Assembly (NCBI RefSeq): GCF_003461625.1
Contig: NZ_QTXL01000006.1
Span: forward strand, 111,233-175,232
Length of the DNA stretch: 64,000 nucleotides
Reading direction: 5' to 3'
From: Clostridium sp. AF15-31
GTDB taxonomy: Bacteria > Bacillota > Clostridia > Lachnospirales > Lachnospiraceae
Position numbers and translations under genes: made by a program. The notes beneath the pieces were generated by a model. The model was not told the DNA's origin. It made no database searches and saw only the letters and a program-made list of their open reading frames with translations. Shown here one piece after another: positions 8,747 through 18,389 of this stretch. Each line of letters begins with the position of its first letter. The stretch's first letter is position 1.

Positions 8747-10069
8747 TTAGCCGATTCCGCCTAATGCGATTCCAAGTATTAAAACCAGAATGCAGATAGG
8801 GCAATAGACATATTTACAGATTGGCAGGAATTTGTCTGTGAACTTCTTTTCACGTCCAAGGTTTACCTGCTCCTCTACATATTTCTTACCGCATACCCAG
8901 AAAAACATGATTCCGGCAAGTCCTGCACCAAGCGGGCAGATATAGATGGACAGAACATCCATCCAGCCGGATACGATTCCCTGAATACAGATGGATACGA
9001 TCACGCCGATTCCTGCGATCACACCACAGGATAACTTGCGATTTAATCCGAGCTTTTCCTGAATCGTTGCGATCGGAGCTTCGTACAGATTGATCAATGA
9101 GGACAAGCCCGCAAAGAATACTGCAACGAAGAAGATCATGGCGATGATATGTCCGCCCGGCATAGATTTGAACAGGGCAGGCAGATAGATGAACATAAGT
9201 CCCGGACCGCCCTGGTCTAACTGCGCACCGGTCGTTGCCATAACCGGAATGATAACGAGGGCGGCAAGTAACGCAGCGATCGTATCAAATAAAGCAACCT
9301 GTCCGGCAGCTTCCGGTATATTTTCTTCATCCGGCAGATAAGAGCCATAGATCAGTGTCCCATTTCCTGCAACAGACAGGGAGAAAAATGCCTGACCAAG
9401 TGCGTAGATCCATGTCTTTGGATCGGAGAGAACCTTTGGCTCGATCCGGAAGATATATTTATATCCTTCGGCAGCACCTGGCTGGCAGGCGGTATAGATC
9501 GCAAGAATGATAAACAGGATAAAGAACAGAGGCATCAGGATCTTATTTGCCTTTTCGATTCCGTTTCCGATACCAAACATCAGAATGATAATGCCGACAG
9601 CGAGTGCAATGATCTGCCACAGGTTATTACCGAATGCAGAAGCGGTTGAGCCAAATGCGGCACCAAAGGATTCCACATTTTCCGGTGCAAGTGTTGAACC
9701 GGTAAATGCACCGATCATATATTTTAAGATCCAGCCCATTACGACAGTATAGCCGATCGCCATGGCAAGCGCGCCGAGTACCGGTATAAATCCAAGAATT
9801 TCGCCAAGCTTTCGTTTGCCCTTTGTTCCACAGGCATAGCCGAAAGCGTCGACCGGACCGGATTTGGTAGCACGTCCGAAACTCATTTCGCCGATCACAC
9901 CGGTGAATCCGATCAGGATAACGAATATGAAGTAAGGGATCAGATAAGAGCCTCCGCCATAGAGGGATACTCTGGTTGGGAACATCCAGATATTACCCAT
10001 GCCGACCGCTGAGCCGATACAGGCGAGGACAAATCCCCATTTGTTGTTAAATGATTCACGTTTTTTCAT
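8747..10069 (-). CDS. Neurotransmitter:sodium symporter family transporter
   Basis: The 440-residue protein has about 11 helices. TM1 carries GSAVGMGNIWMFP, the Na+/substrate-binding unwound segment of the LeuT/SNF family, and TM6 carries GQAFFSLSVAGNG. Members take up amino acids or related compounds with Na+. The specific substrate cannot be told. The gene converges on the phospholipid operon across palindrome A and is divergent from the NERD gene. Confidence 0.9.
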   Translation of the reverse strand: MKKRESFNNKWGFVLACIGSAVGMGNIWMFPTRVSLYGGGSYLIPYFIFVILIGFTGVIGEMSFGRATKSGPVDAFGYACGTKGKRKLGEILGFIPVLGALAMAIGYTVVMGWILKYMIGAFTGSTLAPENVESFGAAFGSTASAFGNNLWQIIALAVGIIILMFGIGNGIEKANKILMPLFFILFIILAIYTACQPGAAEGYKYIFRIEPKVLSDPKTWIYALGQAFFSLSVAGNGTLIYGSYLPDEENIPEAAGQVALFDTIAALLAALVIIPVMATTGAQLDQGGPGLMFIYLPALFKSMPGGHIIAMIFFVAVFFAGLSSLINLYEAPIATIQEKLGLNRKLSCGVIAGIGVIVSICIQGIVSGWMDVLSIYICPLGAGLAGIMFFWVCGKKYVEEQVNLGREKKFTDKFLPICKYVYCPICILVLILGIALGGIG

Positions 10070-10249
10070 CTTTTGATAACTCCTCCAAACAAATTACATA
10101 CCCATATACTATACAGGAAAATGTGGGATTACGCCAGCAAACTTTTCGAAAGTTTTCATGGTGTGGCAGAAAAGAATGTTGTTATTGTCATATTACCGTA
10201 GAATTTATATAATAGGGGCATCCGAGAAAAGTATAAGGGGAGGTATGTT

Positions 10250-10996
10250 ATGAGCTGGCCAATTTGGGTTATAATAGGTTTTGCTGTAGCGGGTATATTA
10301 GTTGGATGGCTGCAGGCAAAGGTTAAAGGAATAATCGGGGAAAAGAAAGTATCGGTGGTTTTAGCGACATTACCAGATAGTGATTATATTATTTTAAATG
10401 ATGTGATGCTGCCGACAGAAAAGGGAAGTACTCAGATTGATCATATTGTTGTTTCTTTATATGGAATTTTTGTAATTGAGACGAAGAATTATAAAGGATG
10501 GATTACAGGAAGTCCATATGCTGAGCAATGGACAAAAAATATGTATGGTAAAAAATATAAATTTTATAATCCAATACGACAGAATTATGGTCATATAAAA
10601 AATTTGAGCACAATATTGGGATTGTCGGAAGAAAAATTTATATCCATTGTTGCTTTTTCAGCAAATTCAACAATAAAAGTAAAAAGTAGAGATTATGTGG
10701 TTCATATTTTACAGGTGAAAAAGGTTATAAAATCATATAAAGAACCTGTTTTTACACAAGATGAAATCAAACAGTTGGCGGATCGAATAAAGACAATTAA
10801 TGAAGCATCTAGCGACCTGAGAGTTGGACATGTTAAGAGAATTAAGGAAGCGCAGAATATCAGAAAAAATAATAAGGAAGTTCAGCGAATCTGTCCTAAA
10901 TGTGGCGGAAAAATAGTATATAAAAGAGGAAAATATGGTAAATTTCTGGGATGCACGAATTATCCCAACTGCAGATATACAAAAGAGATGAAATGA
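10250..10996 (+). CDS. NERD-domain protein with C4 zinc finger
   Basis: The order is an N-terminal membrane helix (residues 3-20), a NERD nuclease-related domain (about 25-135, with [18 protein letters not shown] holding the D...E-x-K catalytic triad of the PD-(D/E)XK fold), a linker, and a C-terminal topoisomerase-type C4 zinc finger (CPKCGGK... to CTNYPNC). Length 248. Members probably process DNA at the membrane; none of the family's roles is firmly known. AGGGGAGG precedes the ATG. The gene ends 13 bp before metF but is functionally unrelated. Confidence 0.85.
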   Translation: MSWPIWVIIGFAVAGILVGWLQAKVKGIIGEKKVSVVLATLPDSDYIILNDVMLPTEKGSTQIDHIVVSLYGIFVIETKNYKGWITGSPYAEQWTKNMYGKKYKFYNPIRQNYGHIKNLSTILGLSEEKFISIVAFSANSTIKVKSRDYVVHILQVKKVIKSYKEPVFTQDEIKQLADRIKTINEASSDLRVGHVKRIKEAQNIRKNNKEVQRICPKCGGKIVYKRGKYGKFLGCTNYPNCRYTKEMK

Positions 10997-11009
10997 CAGG
11001 AGGAAATAC

Positions 11010-11879
11010 ATGAAGATAAGAGATATTATAGGGCAGGAGAAAGCAACATTGTCATTTGAGGTTTTTCCACCGAAGAAGGATACAGATTTTGCAAGTGTGG
11101 AAGCTGCGGCACTTGGAATTGCGGCATTACGGCCGAGTTATATGAGTGTTACATATGGGGCGGGTGGCAGCACAAAAGGACATACGATCAAGCTTGCAAA
11201 TGAGATTCAAGAAAAATACGGAGTTCCGACGATTGCGCATCTGACCTGTGTATGCGCAAATAAAGACAGCATCCGGACAGCACTTTCTGAAATGAAAAAT
11301 GCAGGGATTGAAAATATCCTGGCACTTCGTGGGGATATTCCAAAGAATTATGATGGACAGGTATTTACTGATTTTACTCACGCATCGGAGCTGGTAAAAT
11401 TAATAAAAGAGAGCGGAGACTTCTGTGTGGGCGGAGCTTGTTATCCGGAGGTTCATCCGGATTCTGCAAACAAGCAGGATGATATTGCAAACCTGAAAAA
11501 GAAAGTGGAAGCGGGATGTGAATATCTGACTACACAGATGTTTTTTGATAACAATATTTTCTTTAATTTCATGTATCGTATCAGAGAAGCAGGGATTGCT
11601 GTGCCGGTGATTCCGGGAATCATGCCGATCACGAAGCGGGTTCAGGTGAAAAATGCCGTCAAATTATCCGGCTGCAATGTGCCGGAACGTTTCAAGAATA
11701 TTGTTGACCGGTTTGGAGATACCGAAGCTGCAATGAAGCAGGCAGGTATCGCTTATGCGACTGATCAGATCATAGATCTTCTGGCAAATGGCGTAAAGCA
11801 CATTCATGTATATTCCATGAACAAGCCGGAGGTGGCAGCAGGAATTCAGGCAAATCTGTCTGATATTTTGCTGGTTTAA
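11010..11879 (+). CDS. metF: 5,10-methylenetetrahydrofolate reductase
   Basis: A 289-residue TIM barrel of the MetF family. The start LSFEVFPPKKD carries the catalytic glutamate, and YGAGGST, the flavin-contact ALRGD, and CYPEVHP followed by QMFFDN are all in the expected order. It reduces methylene-THF to methyl-THF for methionine synthesis or, in acetogens, for the Wood-Ljungdahl methyl branch. The ribosome site CAGGAGG is strong. No partner genes adjoin it. Confidence 0.95.
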   Translation: MKIRDIIGQEKATLSFEVFPPKKDTDFASVEAAALGIAALRPSYMSVTYGAGGSTKGHTIKLANEIQEKYGVPTIAHLTCVCANKDSIRTALSEMKNAGIENILALRGDIPKNYDGQVFTDFTHASELVKLIKESGDFCVGGACYPEVHPDSANKQDDIANLKKKVEAGCEYLTTQMFFDNNIFFNFMYRIREAGIAVPVIPGIMPITKRVQVKNAVKLSGCNVPERFKNIVDRFGDTEAAMKQAGIAYATDQIIDLLANGVKHIHVYSMNKPEVAAGIQANLSDILLV

Positions 11880-12012
11880 GAGATGTACGATTTTTTGTGC
11901 ATATAAAACTGTAATATAAAGCCATAAACGGGTTGACTGTATAAAAAATACAGGAAATTCAAAGAAAATCGGAACTTTATAGGACAGAACGAATGTACAG
12001 GAGATCGGAATT

Positions 12013-12117
12013 ATGATAAAAGGATATTTTGTAACGGAAGGTTATATGGGATATGTAGATGGAAGATACCAGCTTTTTGCGGATGAAACAGATTATATTG
12101 AATACATGGAAGAATAG
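12013..12117 (+). CDS. Small conserved protein, 34 aa
   Basis: A short ORF with AGGAG 10 nt upstream of its ATG. The peptide contains EGYMGYVDGRYQLFA and ends DYIEYMEE. Short proteins of this pattern (GYMG-DG-Y-LFA-E-DY-EYM) are, as far as I recall, frequent in Lachnospiraceae, with no known function. It ends 7 bp before palindrome B, mirroring how the other palindromes follow stop codons, which supports its being a real gene. Confidence 0.6.
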   Translation: MIKGYFVTEGYMGYVDGRYQLFADETDYIEYMEE

Positions 12118-12124
12118 AATCTGG

Positions 12125-12362
12125 AAGCGTCATTCTTGCAGAGACATTTCTGTATAATCAGCTACTCACTATATATAACTCGCTGTGGTTTCTATTCCAT
12201 GCACACGCCTGATTCGTAAATGCTCCTGTGCAACTCGCCTTCGGCTCATACAAGCACTCGCATTTACTTGCAATGTGCATGTCATAACGAAATCCTCGCT
12301 GATGTTATATTATAGTGAATAGCTGGTTATACGGAAATGCTTTTGCAAGAATGCCGCTTTTT
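12125..12362. repeat. Long nested palindrome, copy B, with terminal T-run
   Basis: The outer arms begin AAGCGTCATTCTTGCA on the left and end in its near complement TGCAAGAATGCCGCTT on the right, which runs straight into TTTTT. The inner core matches copy A in reverse orientation (GTAAATGCTCCTGTG, loop ACTCGCC-TTC-GGC). The middle arms (CACTATATATAAC and partner) are unlike copy A but still pair. The GC-rich base with T-run has the form of a giant intrinsic terminator for the small gene before it. Confidence 0.8.
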
Positions 12363-12506
12363 ATAATTCTTTCATAATTGAACTGTTGTTTTATGCGAAT
12401 GCTAATAGTAACATGTGTAGTATATGAAAATAATAAGAATATAATTTTGAACCTGGTGAGTGCAAGATTGTAAAATTGAGAAAACAGGAAAGGATGATGG
12501 TTATAG

Positions 12507-13481
12507 ATGTGTACAGCAGCGACGTATAAAACGAAGGATTTTTATTTTGGCAGAACATTAGATTATGAATTTTCTTATGGGGATGAGATTACGGTGACAC
12601 CGAGAAAGTTCCCGTTTGAGTTTCGTCATATGGGAAAGAGGGATTCTCATTATGCGATCATTGGCATGGCGCATGTGGCAGGTGGATATCCGCTTTATTA
12701 TGATGCGATCAATGAAAAGGGTGTCGGTATGGCGGGACTTAATTTTGTTGGAAATGCAGTTTATCAGGCAGTAGAAGCTGGTAGGGATAATGTTGCACAG
12801 TTTGAATTTATCCCGTGGATACTTGGACAGTGTGCGGATCTGGACGAGGTACGGGCATTGCTTGACCGGATGAATCTGGTCGGAACACCTTTCAGCGAAC
12901 AGCTTCCATCGGCACAGTTACACTGGATCATAGCAGATCGGAATGCTGCGATCACAGTTGAGTGTATGGCGGATGGAATGCATATACATGAAAATCCGGT
13001 CGGAGTTCTCACGAACAATCCACCATTTGAGACACAGATGTTTTTATTGAATAATTATCAGGGCTTATCTCCGAAACAGCCGGAAAATACTTTCGCAGAG
13101 CAGCTGCAGTTACAGTCTTACAGCAGGGGCATGGGTGCACTTGGTTTGCCGGGAGATCTGTCGTCAGCGTCACGATTTGCAAAGGTCGCATTTACAAAAA
13201 TGAATTCGAAATCCGGTGACAGCGAGGCGGAGAGTATCAGCCAGTTCTTCCATATTCTTGGATCGGTTGATCAGCAGCGTGGATGCTGTGAAGTGACAGA
13301 TGGCAAGTATGAGATTACACTCTACACCTCCTGCTGTAATGCAGATAAAGGAATCTATTATTATACAACATACGAAAACCACCAGATCACAGGTGTGGAT
13401 ATGCACCATTGTGATCTGGACGGTTCCGAGCTTTTTAGGTATCCACTGGTTCAGGGAGAACAGATCCACTGGATGAATTGA
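12507..13481 (+). CDS. Choloylglycine hydrolase family protein (bile salt hydrolase or penicillin V acylase)
   Basis: The second residue is the nucleophile Cys2, freed when Met is removed (Ntn hydrolase). The key family residues follow: Arg16 and Asp19 in GRTLDYE, the Asn of AGLNFVGN, the paired Asn in LTNNPPF and the Arg of SSASRFAKVAF. Length 324 is normal. It should hydrolyse an amide bond of conjugated bile acids or of penicillin V and N-acyl-homoserine lactones. Bile salt hydrolase is more likely for a gut species, but sequence alone does not settle it. There is no signal peptide, so it is cytosolic. Confidence 0.88.
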   Translation: MCTAATYKTKDFYFGRTLDYEFSYGDEITVTPRKFPFEFRHMGKRDSHYAIIGMAHVAGGYPLYYDAINEKGVGMAGLNFVGNAVYQAVEAGRDNVAQFEFIPWILGQCADLDEVRALLDRMNLVGTPFSEQLPSAQLHWIIADRNAAITVECMADGMHIHENPVGVLTNNPPFETQMFLLNNYQGLSPKQPENTFAEQLQLQSYSRGMGALGLPGDLSSASRFAKVAFTKMNSKSGDSEAESISQFFHILGSVDQQRGCCEVTDGKYEITLYTSCCNADKGIYYYTTYENHQITGVDMHHCDLDGSELFRYPLVQGEQIHWMN

Positions 13482-13554
13482 CACACCTATTTGGCAGAAT
13501 GTAAAATGGTGGGAGAAAAAATGTTATAGAGGCATTGCGAGGTGAAAACACAAA

Positions 13555-14181
13555 ATGAATTATTATATCAGTGATCTGCATTTCTGCTGTGCCAGCCAGC
13601 TCGCAGGCAGCGGAAGCGGATATGACGAAAGAGAATATAAGACACTGGAAGAAATGCATGCCGATATGCTTGCCAGATGGAACCGGAAGGTGACAAACGG
13701 AGATACGGTCTATATCCTCGGCGACATCAGTAAGCGGGGAAAAAGTGAAGAATTGATTGCACTCGTTGCGCAGTTAAAAGGACATAAGATTCTTGTGCAT
13801 GGGAACCATGATGATCTGTCAGATTACAGGCTCCGGCAGTTATTTGAGGAGGTTTGTAATTACAAAGAGATTACAGACAACATTCGAGGAAATGCATATA
13901 AGCTGGTGCTTTGTCATTATCCAATTCTGTTCTGGAATGGTCAGCATAGAGGAAATATCCTGTTGTATGGGCATACACACCGATCCCCAGAGGATGTGTT
14001 TTTTCAGGACTGCATAAAGCGGTTGAATGAACGCAAGGATCTTCATGAGGAAGACCAGGATTTCTTGGCGATCAATGTCGGTTGTATGCAGCCTTATATG
14101 AATTATGAGCCACAGTCATTGAAGGAACTGTTAGAAGCAAGAGGAATTGAGATTCCGGAAAAAAAGAAAAAAGGAAGGTAA
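13555..14181 (+). CDS. Calcineurin-like metallophosphoesterase
   Basis: All metal-binding motifs are present in order: SDLHF (Asp7, His9), LGDIS, GNHDD, a lone histidine in LCHYPI and GHTH. Length 208. It resembles the small stand-alone phosphoesterases found beside phage- and repair-related genes in Firmicutes. The substrate is unknown. It is followed after 6 bp by the 79-aa gene, and the two are likely one transcript. Confidence 0.85.
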   Translation: MNYYISDLHFCCASQLAGSGSGYDEREYKTLEEMHADMLARWNRKVTNGDTVYILGDISKRGKSEELIALVAQLKGHKILVHGNHDDLSDYRLRQLFEEVCNYKEITDNIRGNAYKLVLCHYPILFWNGQHRGNILLYGHTHRSPEDVFFQDCIKRLNERKDLHEEDQDFLAINVGCMQPYMNYEPQSLKELLEARGIEIPEKKKKGR

Positions 14182-14187
14182 TTTCAG

Positions 14188-14427
14188 ATGAAAAGTACAT
14201 TAATTAAAGATACAACAAAATCAGAACGAATTGCACTTGTAAAACAATGGGAGGAAGAAGAAGGCTGTGAGAATTCCGGTATGAATTTGATGGAATATTT
14301 CAGAGATTACATTGATGGCAAGAAAGAAATTGCAGAAGTAAATGCTGCATTTCGCACAAATTATGTAGTAGAAACACCGGAGACAGAAGAAAAGCCTATG
14401 TGTGGCATGGGCGGAAGAAGATTTTAA
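14188..14427 (+). CDS. Hypothetical protein, 79 aa
   Basis: An acidic, helical small protein with a Gly/Cys/Arg-rich tail (CGMGGRRF). It lies 6 bp after the phosphoesterase gene, with GGAAGG close upstream of its ATG. No recognisable family. Confidence 0.55.
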   Translation: MKSTLIKDTTKSERIALVKQWEEEEGCENSGMNLMEYFRDYIDGKKEIAEVNAAFRTNYVVETPETEEKPMCGMGGRRF

Positions 14428-14451
14428 GTGTATAATTATTATTCTTATCAA

Positions 14452-14497
14452 AATGACCGGAACGGCAAAAAAATAAAAAATTGCCGCTCTGGTCATT
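14452..14497. promoter_or_regulatory. Inverted repeat 1 in the AbiE promoter (candidate operator)
   Basis: CGGCAA and TTGCCG flank an A-rich 12-nt spacer (14463-14486), extended outward by AATGACC/GGTCATT. The same core occurs again at 14539-14562. AbiEi antitoxins are known to repress their own promoter by binding inverted repeats. This copy overlaps the predicted -35 box. It might also work as a weak terminator of the gene before it. Confidence 0.5.
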
Positions 14498-14524
14498 GCC
14501 TTTTATTATAAAAGATGTTATCCT
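14496..14524 (+). promoter_or_regulatory. Candidate promoter of the AbiE pair
   Basis: TTGCCT (14496-14501), a 17-nt spacer and TATCCT (14519-14524). It lies between the two inverted repeats, so both would control it. Confidence 0.45.
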
Positions 14525-14527
14525 ATT

Positions 14528-14562
14528 AATGACCATATCGGCAAAAAAATAAAAATTTGCCG
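14528..14562. promoter_or_regulatory. Inverted repeat 2 in the AbiE promoter (candidate operator)
   Basis: AATGACC, four bases, then CGGCAA, an A-rich spacer and TTTGCCG. This is a near copy of the repeat at 14452-14497 and covers the predicted transcription start. Confidence 0.5.
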
Positions 14563-14620
14563 AACGAGACAATGAAACGGTTAGAAAAAGAGGAAAGGAG
14601 GATTCCAATTACAGATTGGA

Positions 14621-15364
14621 TTGTATGGAAGAATGAAAAATATGGATTTATTGATAAGAATACCTGATGGAATAATATCAAGAAAAGAATTGATGCAGCT
14701 TGTGATTGAGGTACAACCGGAGTTTCGTGAAGGACAGATGAAGCGATTAATAGAATATTGGATTCGAATGTCAGAGATAGAAAGAGTTGGTCGTGATAAA
14801 TACAAGAAGTGTACATCAGGAGAACATCTGAAAAAATATACAAATATCTATACAGACAGATCAAAAAAAATAATAGATGAGATGGAGCAGAAATTTCCAT
14901 TGGTGGATTATAGAATATGGGAACTTCGATGGTTGAATGAATTTTTTAATCATCAGGTAGGATATAATTATATTTTTTTAGAAGTTGAACATACAGGATG
15001 TGAATTTGTGTTTGATCAGTTAATAGTTGAAAATAAAAAGGTTCTTTTTAAGCCAAGTGTAGAAGATGTATTGCGTTATGCAACATATGAAACAATATTG
15101 CTAGATCGTCTTGTCAGTGAGTCTCCGAAAGGGGAAAGTTCGGCGTATGGTCTTTCACTGGAAAAGCTGGTAGTTGATTTGTTTGCCAATAAAAAATTGA
15201 AGCAGATGCTTTCATTTTCTGATTATCCACAGGCCTTGGAAAATATGTTTTCCATGTACAAAATTGATGAAACAAAGTTATTTCGATATGCACGGAGGCG
15301 TAATAAAGAAATTGAAATTCGGGATTTTATAAAAGATAACACGAACATACAACTGATTGTATAG
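14621..15364 (+). CDS. AbiEi-like antitoxin/regulator (DUF6577-like) of a type IV toxin-antitoxin pair
   Basis: The protein has 247 residues counted from a TTG at 14621; an ATG at 14633 is an alternative, and neither has an ideal ribosome site (AAAGGAGG is about 20 nt upstream). The N-terminal 70 residues (ISRKELMQLV... to ERVGRDKYK) look like a winged helix, followed by the AbiEi-type domain with FPLVDYRIWELRWLNEF and FKPSVEDV. It ends 8 bp before the AbiEii toxin gene. In AbiE systems this protein both neutralises the toxin and represses the operon. The family is assigned by pattern and by its partner. Confidence 0.7.
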   Translation: MYGRMKNMDLLIRIPDGIISRKELMQLVIEVQPEFREGQMKRLIEYWIRMSEIERVGRDKYKKCTSGEHLKKYTNIYTDRSKKIIDEMEQKFPLVDYRIWELRWLNEFFNHQVGYNYIFLEVEHTGCEFVFDQLIVENKKVLFKPSVEDVLRYATYETILLDRLVSESPKGESSAYGLSLEKLVVDLFANKKLKQMLSFSDYPQALENMFSMYKIDETKLFRYARRRNKEIEIRDFIKDNTNIQLIV

Positions 15365-15372
15365 GAGATTGG

Positions 15373-16413
15373 ATGCTTACAAAGGATAATTATACATTAG
15401 AACATATAAATGAATTGAGAAAAAATAAAAATACGGATACTTTTATTTTAGAGAGAAGCATCTATGCGTTTGGTTTGCTGGAGGCTCTTTGCAAGGTAAA
15501 GATGCCGTTTATATTTAAGGGTGGAACCAGTTTAATGTTGTTACTTGAACATCCAAGAAGATTATCGACAGATGTTGATATAATCGTTCCACAAGGAACG
15601 GATGTGGAAAGTTATTTGAAGAAAGTAAAAGATGTCTTTCCTTTTGAGAAAGTCGTGCAACAGGAGAGAATTGGAAAAAATGGTATCGCAAAGAAACACT
15701 ATAAATTTTATTATAAATCTCCGGTGAAAAATGATACTTTGTTTTATATACTTTTAGATATCCTCTTTGAAGAGAATCATTATGCAAGGATTGTAAGTAA
15801 ACCTATTAAAAATGATCTTTTAAATACACAGGGGGAAGATTTAGAAGTTGTATTGCCATCGGTAGATTGTATTCTGGGTGATAAATTAACAGCATTTGCG
15901 CCACATACGACGGGTATACCATTGGGAATAGGAAAAGAACTTGAGATAATCAAACAAATGTATGATGTAGCTGCGTTGATCGATGTATTTGATGATTTTG
16001 AAGATGTTTATAATTCTTATATGGCTATCGTTGAAACGGAGATAAATTATAGAGGGTTAGATATATCGGCAAATGAGGTATTAATGGATACAATAGATAC
16101 TGCTGCCTGTATTGCTGGCAGAGGACAGATCGGTAATGAATATCCAATGTATCTGGCAGGAATAAAAAGTATTTCCACACATATATATGATGAAAGATAT
16201 TCTGCTGAGAAGGCGGTGCAATCTGCCTGTAAAACAATGTATCTTGCTGCTTGTATTTTGCGAAAATCAAATTTTGAAAAAGTTATAGACTGTAATTTAT
16301 ATCTGGATTGTAATATAGGTAAATCAAACTATTCGAAGCTCTCAAAATTACGAAAGTTTAATGCAGAAGCATTTGCATATGTGGTAAAAACGGTAGAATT
16401 GTTGGAAAAATAA
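15373..16413 (+). CDS. AbiEii-type nucleotidyltransferase toxin
   Basis: The motif FKGGTSLMLL (residues 49-57) and the metal-binding STDVDI (Asp67, Asp69) are the signature of the AbiEii/AbiGii nucleotidyltransferase family (PF08843). Length 346. Members are toxins of type IV toxin-antitoxin systems that block phage by abortive infection; some, such as MenT, transfer nucleotides to tRNA. The gene follows the antitoxin by 8 bp. The catalytic residues are intact, so the toxin should be active. Confidence 0.85.
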   Translation: MLTKDNYTLEHINELRKNKNTDTFILERSIYAFGLLEALCKVKMPFIFKGGTSLMLLLEHPRRLSTDVDIIVPQGTDVESYLKKVKDVFPFEKVVQQERIGKNGIAKKHYKFYYKSPVKNDTLFYILLDILFEENHYARIVSKPIKNDLLNTQGEDLEVVLPSVDCILGDKLTAFAPHTTGIPLGIGKELEIIKQMYDVAALIDVFDDFEDVYNSYMAIVETEINYRGLDISANEVLMDTIDTAACIAGRGQIGNEYPMYLAGIKSISTHIYDERYSAEKAVQSACKTMYLAACILRKSNFEKVIDCNLYLDCNIGKSNYSKLSKLRKFNAEAFAYVVKTVELLEK

Positions 16414-16502
16414 AAACATCGAGAGGAGCAATATCCGATGGCAGCAAATAAATGAAAACGGGAAGAAAATGGTAATGCTGTTTTGCAGGATATTGTGATA
16501 GA

Positions 16503-17600
16503 ATGATAGAAATAAAATACAAAAACGCAACAGGATGGAATGAGTTTATGCAGAATGTATATAAGCAGATCGCGGACAATTTGATCGCATGGTATCCGGA
16601 GCATGCCAGAGATCTTCCATGGAGAAAAGATAAAGAACCGTATCATGTATGGTTGTCGGAGATCATGCTGCAGCAGACGAGAGTGGAAGCAGTAAAAGAA
16701 TATTACAGAACGTTTTTGCAGGAGCTTCCGACGATCGAGGCGCTGGCAGAGGTAGATGATGACCGCCTGATGAAACTTTGGGAAGGACTTGGATATTATA
16801 ACCGTGCAAGAAATCTGAAAAAGGCAGCAGGAGAAGTGGTGATAGAATGGCAGGGAAACTTCCCTGCAGAATACGATGAGATCCTGAGCCTGCCGGGAAT
16901 CGGAGAATATACGGCGGGAGCAATCGGCTCGATCTGCTTTGATCTGCCAACTCCTGCGGTGGATGGAAATGTTCTCCGGGTATATACCAGAGTGATGGAA
17001 GATTCGTCAAATATCGACAAGCAGGCAGTAAAGAAGAAAATCCGGGAGGAGCTTCTGCAGGTGTATCGGTATGGACATTGCGATATGCTGACACAGAGTC
17101 TGATGGAGGTTGGAGCAACAATCTGTCTGCCAAATGGTGCGCCAAAATGTGAGGTGTGTCCACTACAGGAATTGTGTAAAGCTCATAAGCATGATTCCTG
17201 GCAGCAGTATCCGGTTCGTGAAGCAAAGAAGAAACGGAAGGTGGAAGAAAAAGCGGTGCTGATGCTTCGGTATGAAGATAAGGTTGCGATACGGAAGCGG
17301 ACAGAGAAAGGGTTGTTACATGGATTGTGGGAATTCCCGAATCTTCCCGGAAGCTACAGCACACAGGAGATCCTTTCGTATGTAACGTCAAAAAATCTCC
17401 ACCCAAAAGAAATCTGGATGGAGACAACATATACACATATTTTTTCCCATGTAGAATGGCATATGAAAGCCTTTTATATGGAATGTATGGAACAGCAGGC
17501 GAAAGATCTTCGTTGGGTTACATTAGAAGAGCTGAAGCAGGAGATTGCGATTCCGTCAGCATTTGCACCGTTTAAAGATCTTTTAAATTCCGGTGTCTGA
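16503..17600 (+). CDS. mutY: A/G-specific adenine DNA glycosylase
   Basis: The segment LPWRKDKEPYHVWLSEIML holds the catalytic Glu53. The helix-hairpin-helix LPGIGEYTAGAIGS, the catalytic Asp of PAVDGNV and the 4Fe-4S cluster (C-x6-C-x2-C-x5-C) follow, then a C-terminal NUDIX-like domain for 8-oxoG recognition. It removes adenine opposite 8-oxoguanine. The ATG at 16548 may be the true start, since homology begins there and the first ATG lacks a ribosome site. CAATATCC (16429) and GGATATTG (16488) form an inverted repeat upstream. The 3' end overlaps the convergent LytTR gene by 18 bases. Confidence 0.93.
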   Translation: MIEIKYKNATGWNEFMQNVYKQIADNLIAWYPEHARDLPWRKDKEPYHVWLSEIMLQQTRVEAVKEYYRTFLQELPTIEALAEVDDDRLMKLWEGLGYYNRARNLKKAAGEVVIEWQGNFPAEYDEILSLPGIGEYTAGAIGSICFDLPTPAVDGNVLRVYTRVMEDSSNIDKQAVKKKIREELLQVYRYGHCDMLTQSLMEVGATICLPNGAPKCEVCPLQELCKAHKHDSWQQYPVREAKKKRKVEEKAVLMLRYEDKVAIRKRTEKGLLHGLWEFPNLPGSYSTQEILSYVTSKNLHPKEIWMETTYTHIFSHVEWHMKAFYMECMEQQAKDLRWVTLEELKQEIAIPSAFAPFKDLLNSGV

Positions 17601-18389
17601 TGACCGGGCGTTAATAAAATCCAGAAGCAGACGTTTTACCTGAGTATATTTCTTTTCCGGGATTGGGATTACAAAGCCATCGGACATTGTAAGTTTAAAA
17701 CGTTCAATTGATGATGCGAAATCAGGATTGATCAAATAACTCTGGTGGCAACGCAGGAAATAATCCGGGAAGCGTTTTTCCAGAGAAAGCAGACTTTCTG
17801 TAATCTCGTAGGAATTGGAGGTTGTATGGATATTGGAGTGTCTGCCATGGGATTCTATGTACAGGATCTGATTCCGATTCAGAAAAAGCAGAGATTTATC
17901 TGTACCCTTAAACGACAAACGTTCCGAGCGGGATACGCCGGCAAGCGGCATTCCGCGGAATTTGGAATCGTAATGCACCGGATAGATTGTATCTCGTTCA
18001 TCGTAAGAGATAGCATTTGAGATATGGCAGAGCCGAATCTGAGGAACTCCGTTGTTCATGATCCAGGACAGATGAATCCTCTGATTAACCCGATTCATGC
18101 TGTTATCAGGCCATATCGTATCAACCATAAAGAACATAATGATCTCAACTACCCGGTTGCTGGTCGTAGCAAGAGGGGTAATAACCAGATCATGAAGAAC
18201 AAATTTTAATTCGTGCTGTTCAGACAGAAATGTGTTGATCAACGCTTTTTTTGTGCGGATCACCTGTTTTTCGGCAGGACCGATCCACAGAACATCTTCA
18301 TGGCATGCATCGAGAAATGGTGTAATGTTGTTGTCATAATATTGTGTCAATACCTCACCGGAAAGAGAAACAAAATCCTGAATTGTCAT
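17583..18389 (-). CDS. LytTR-family transcriptional regulator with N-terminal SnoaL/NTF2-like domain
   Basis: The C-terminal 100 residues (about 160-262) are a LytTR DNA-binding domain: LYIESHGRHSNIHTT, FLRCHQSYLINPDF and IPIPEKKYTQVK. The N-terminal 130 residues look like a SnoaL/NTF2-like sensory fold, not a receiver domain, so it is not a classic response regulator. Length 268. A ligand-sensing role is inferred. It overlaps the end of mutY and is divergent from the candidate small RNA at 18577. Confidence 0.8.
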   Translation of the reverse strand: MTIQDFVSLSGEVLTQYYDNNITPFLDACHEDVLWIGPAEKQVIRTKKALINTFLSEQHELKFVLHDLVITPLATTSNRVVEIIMFFMVDTIWPDNSMNRVNQRIHLSWIMNNGVPQIRLCHISNAISYDERDTIYPVHYDSKFRGMPLAGVSRSERLSFKGTDKSLLFLNRNQILYIESHGRHSNIHTTSNSYEITESLLSLEKRFPDYFLRCHQSYLINPDFASSIERFKLTMSDGFVIPIPEKKYTQVKRLLLDFINARSSDTGI

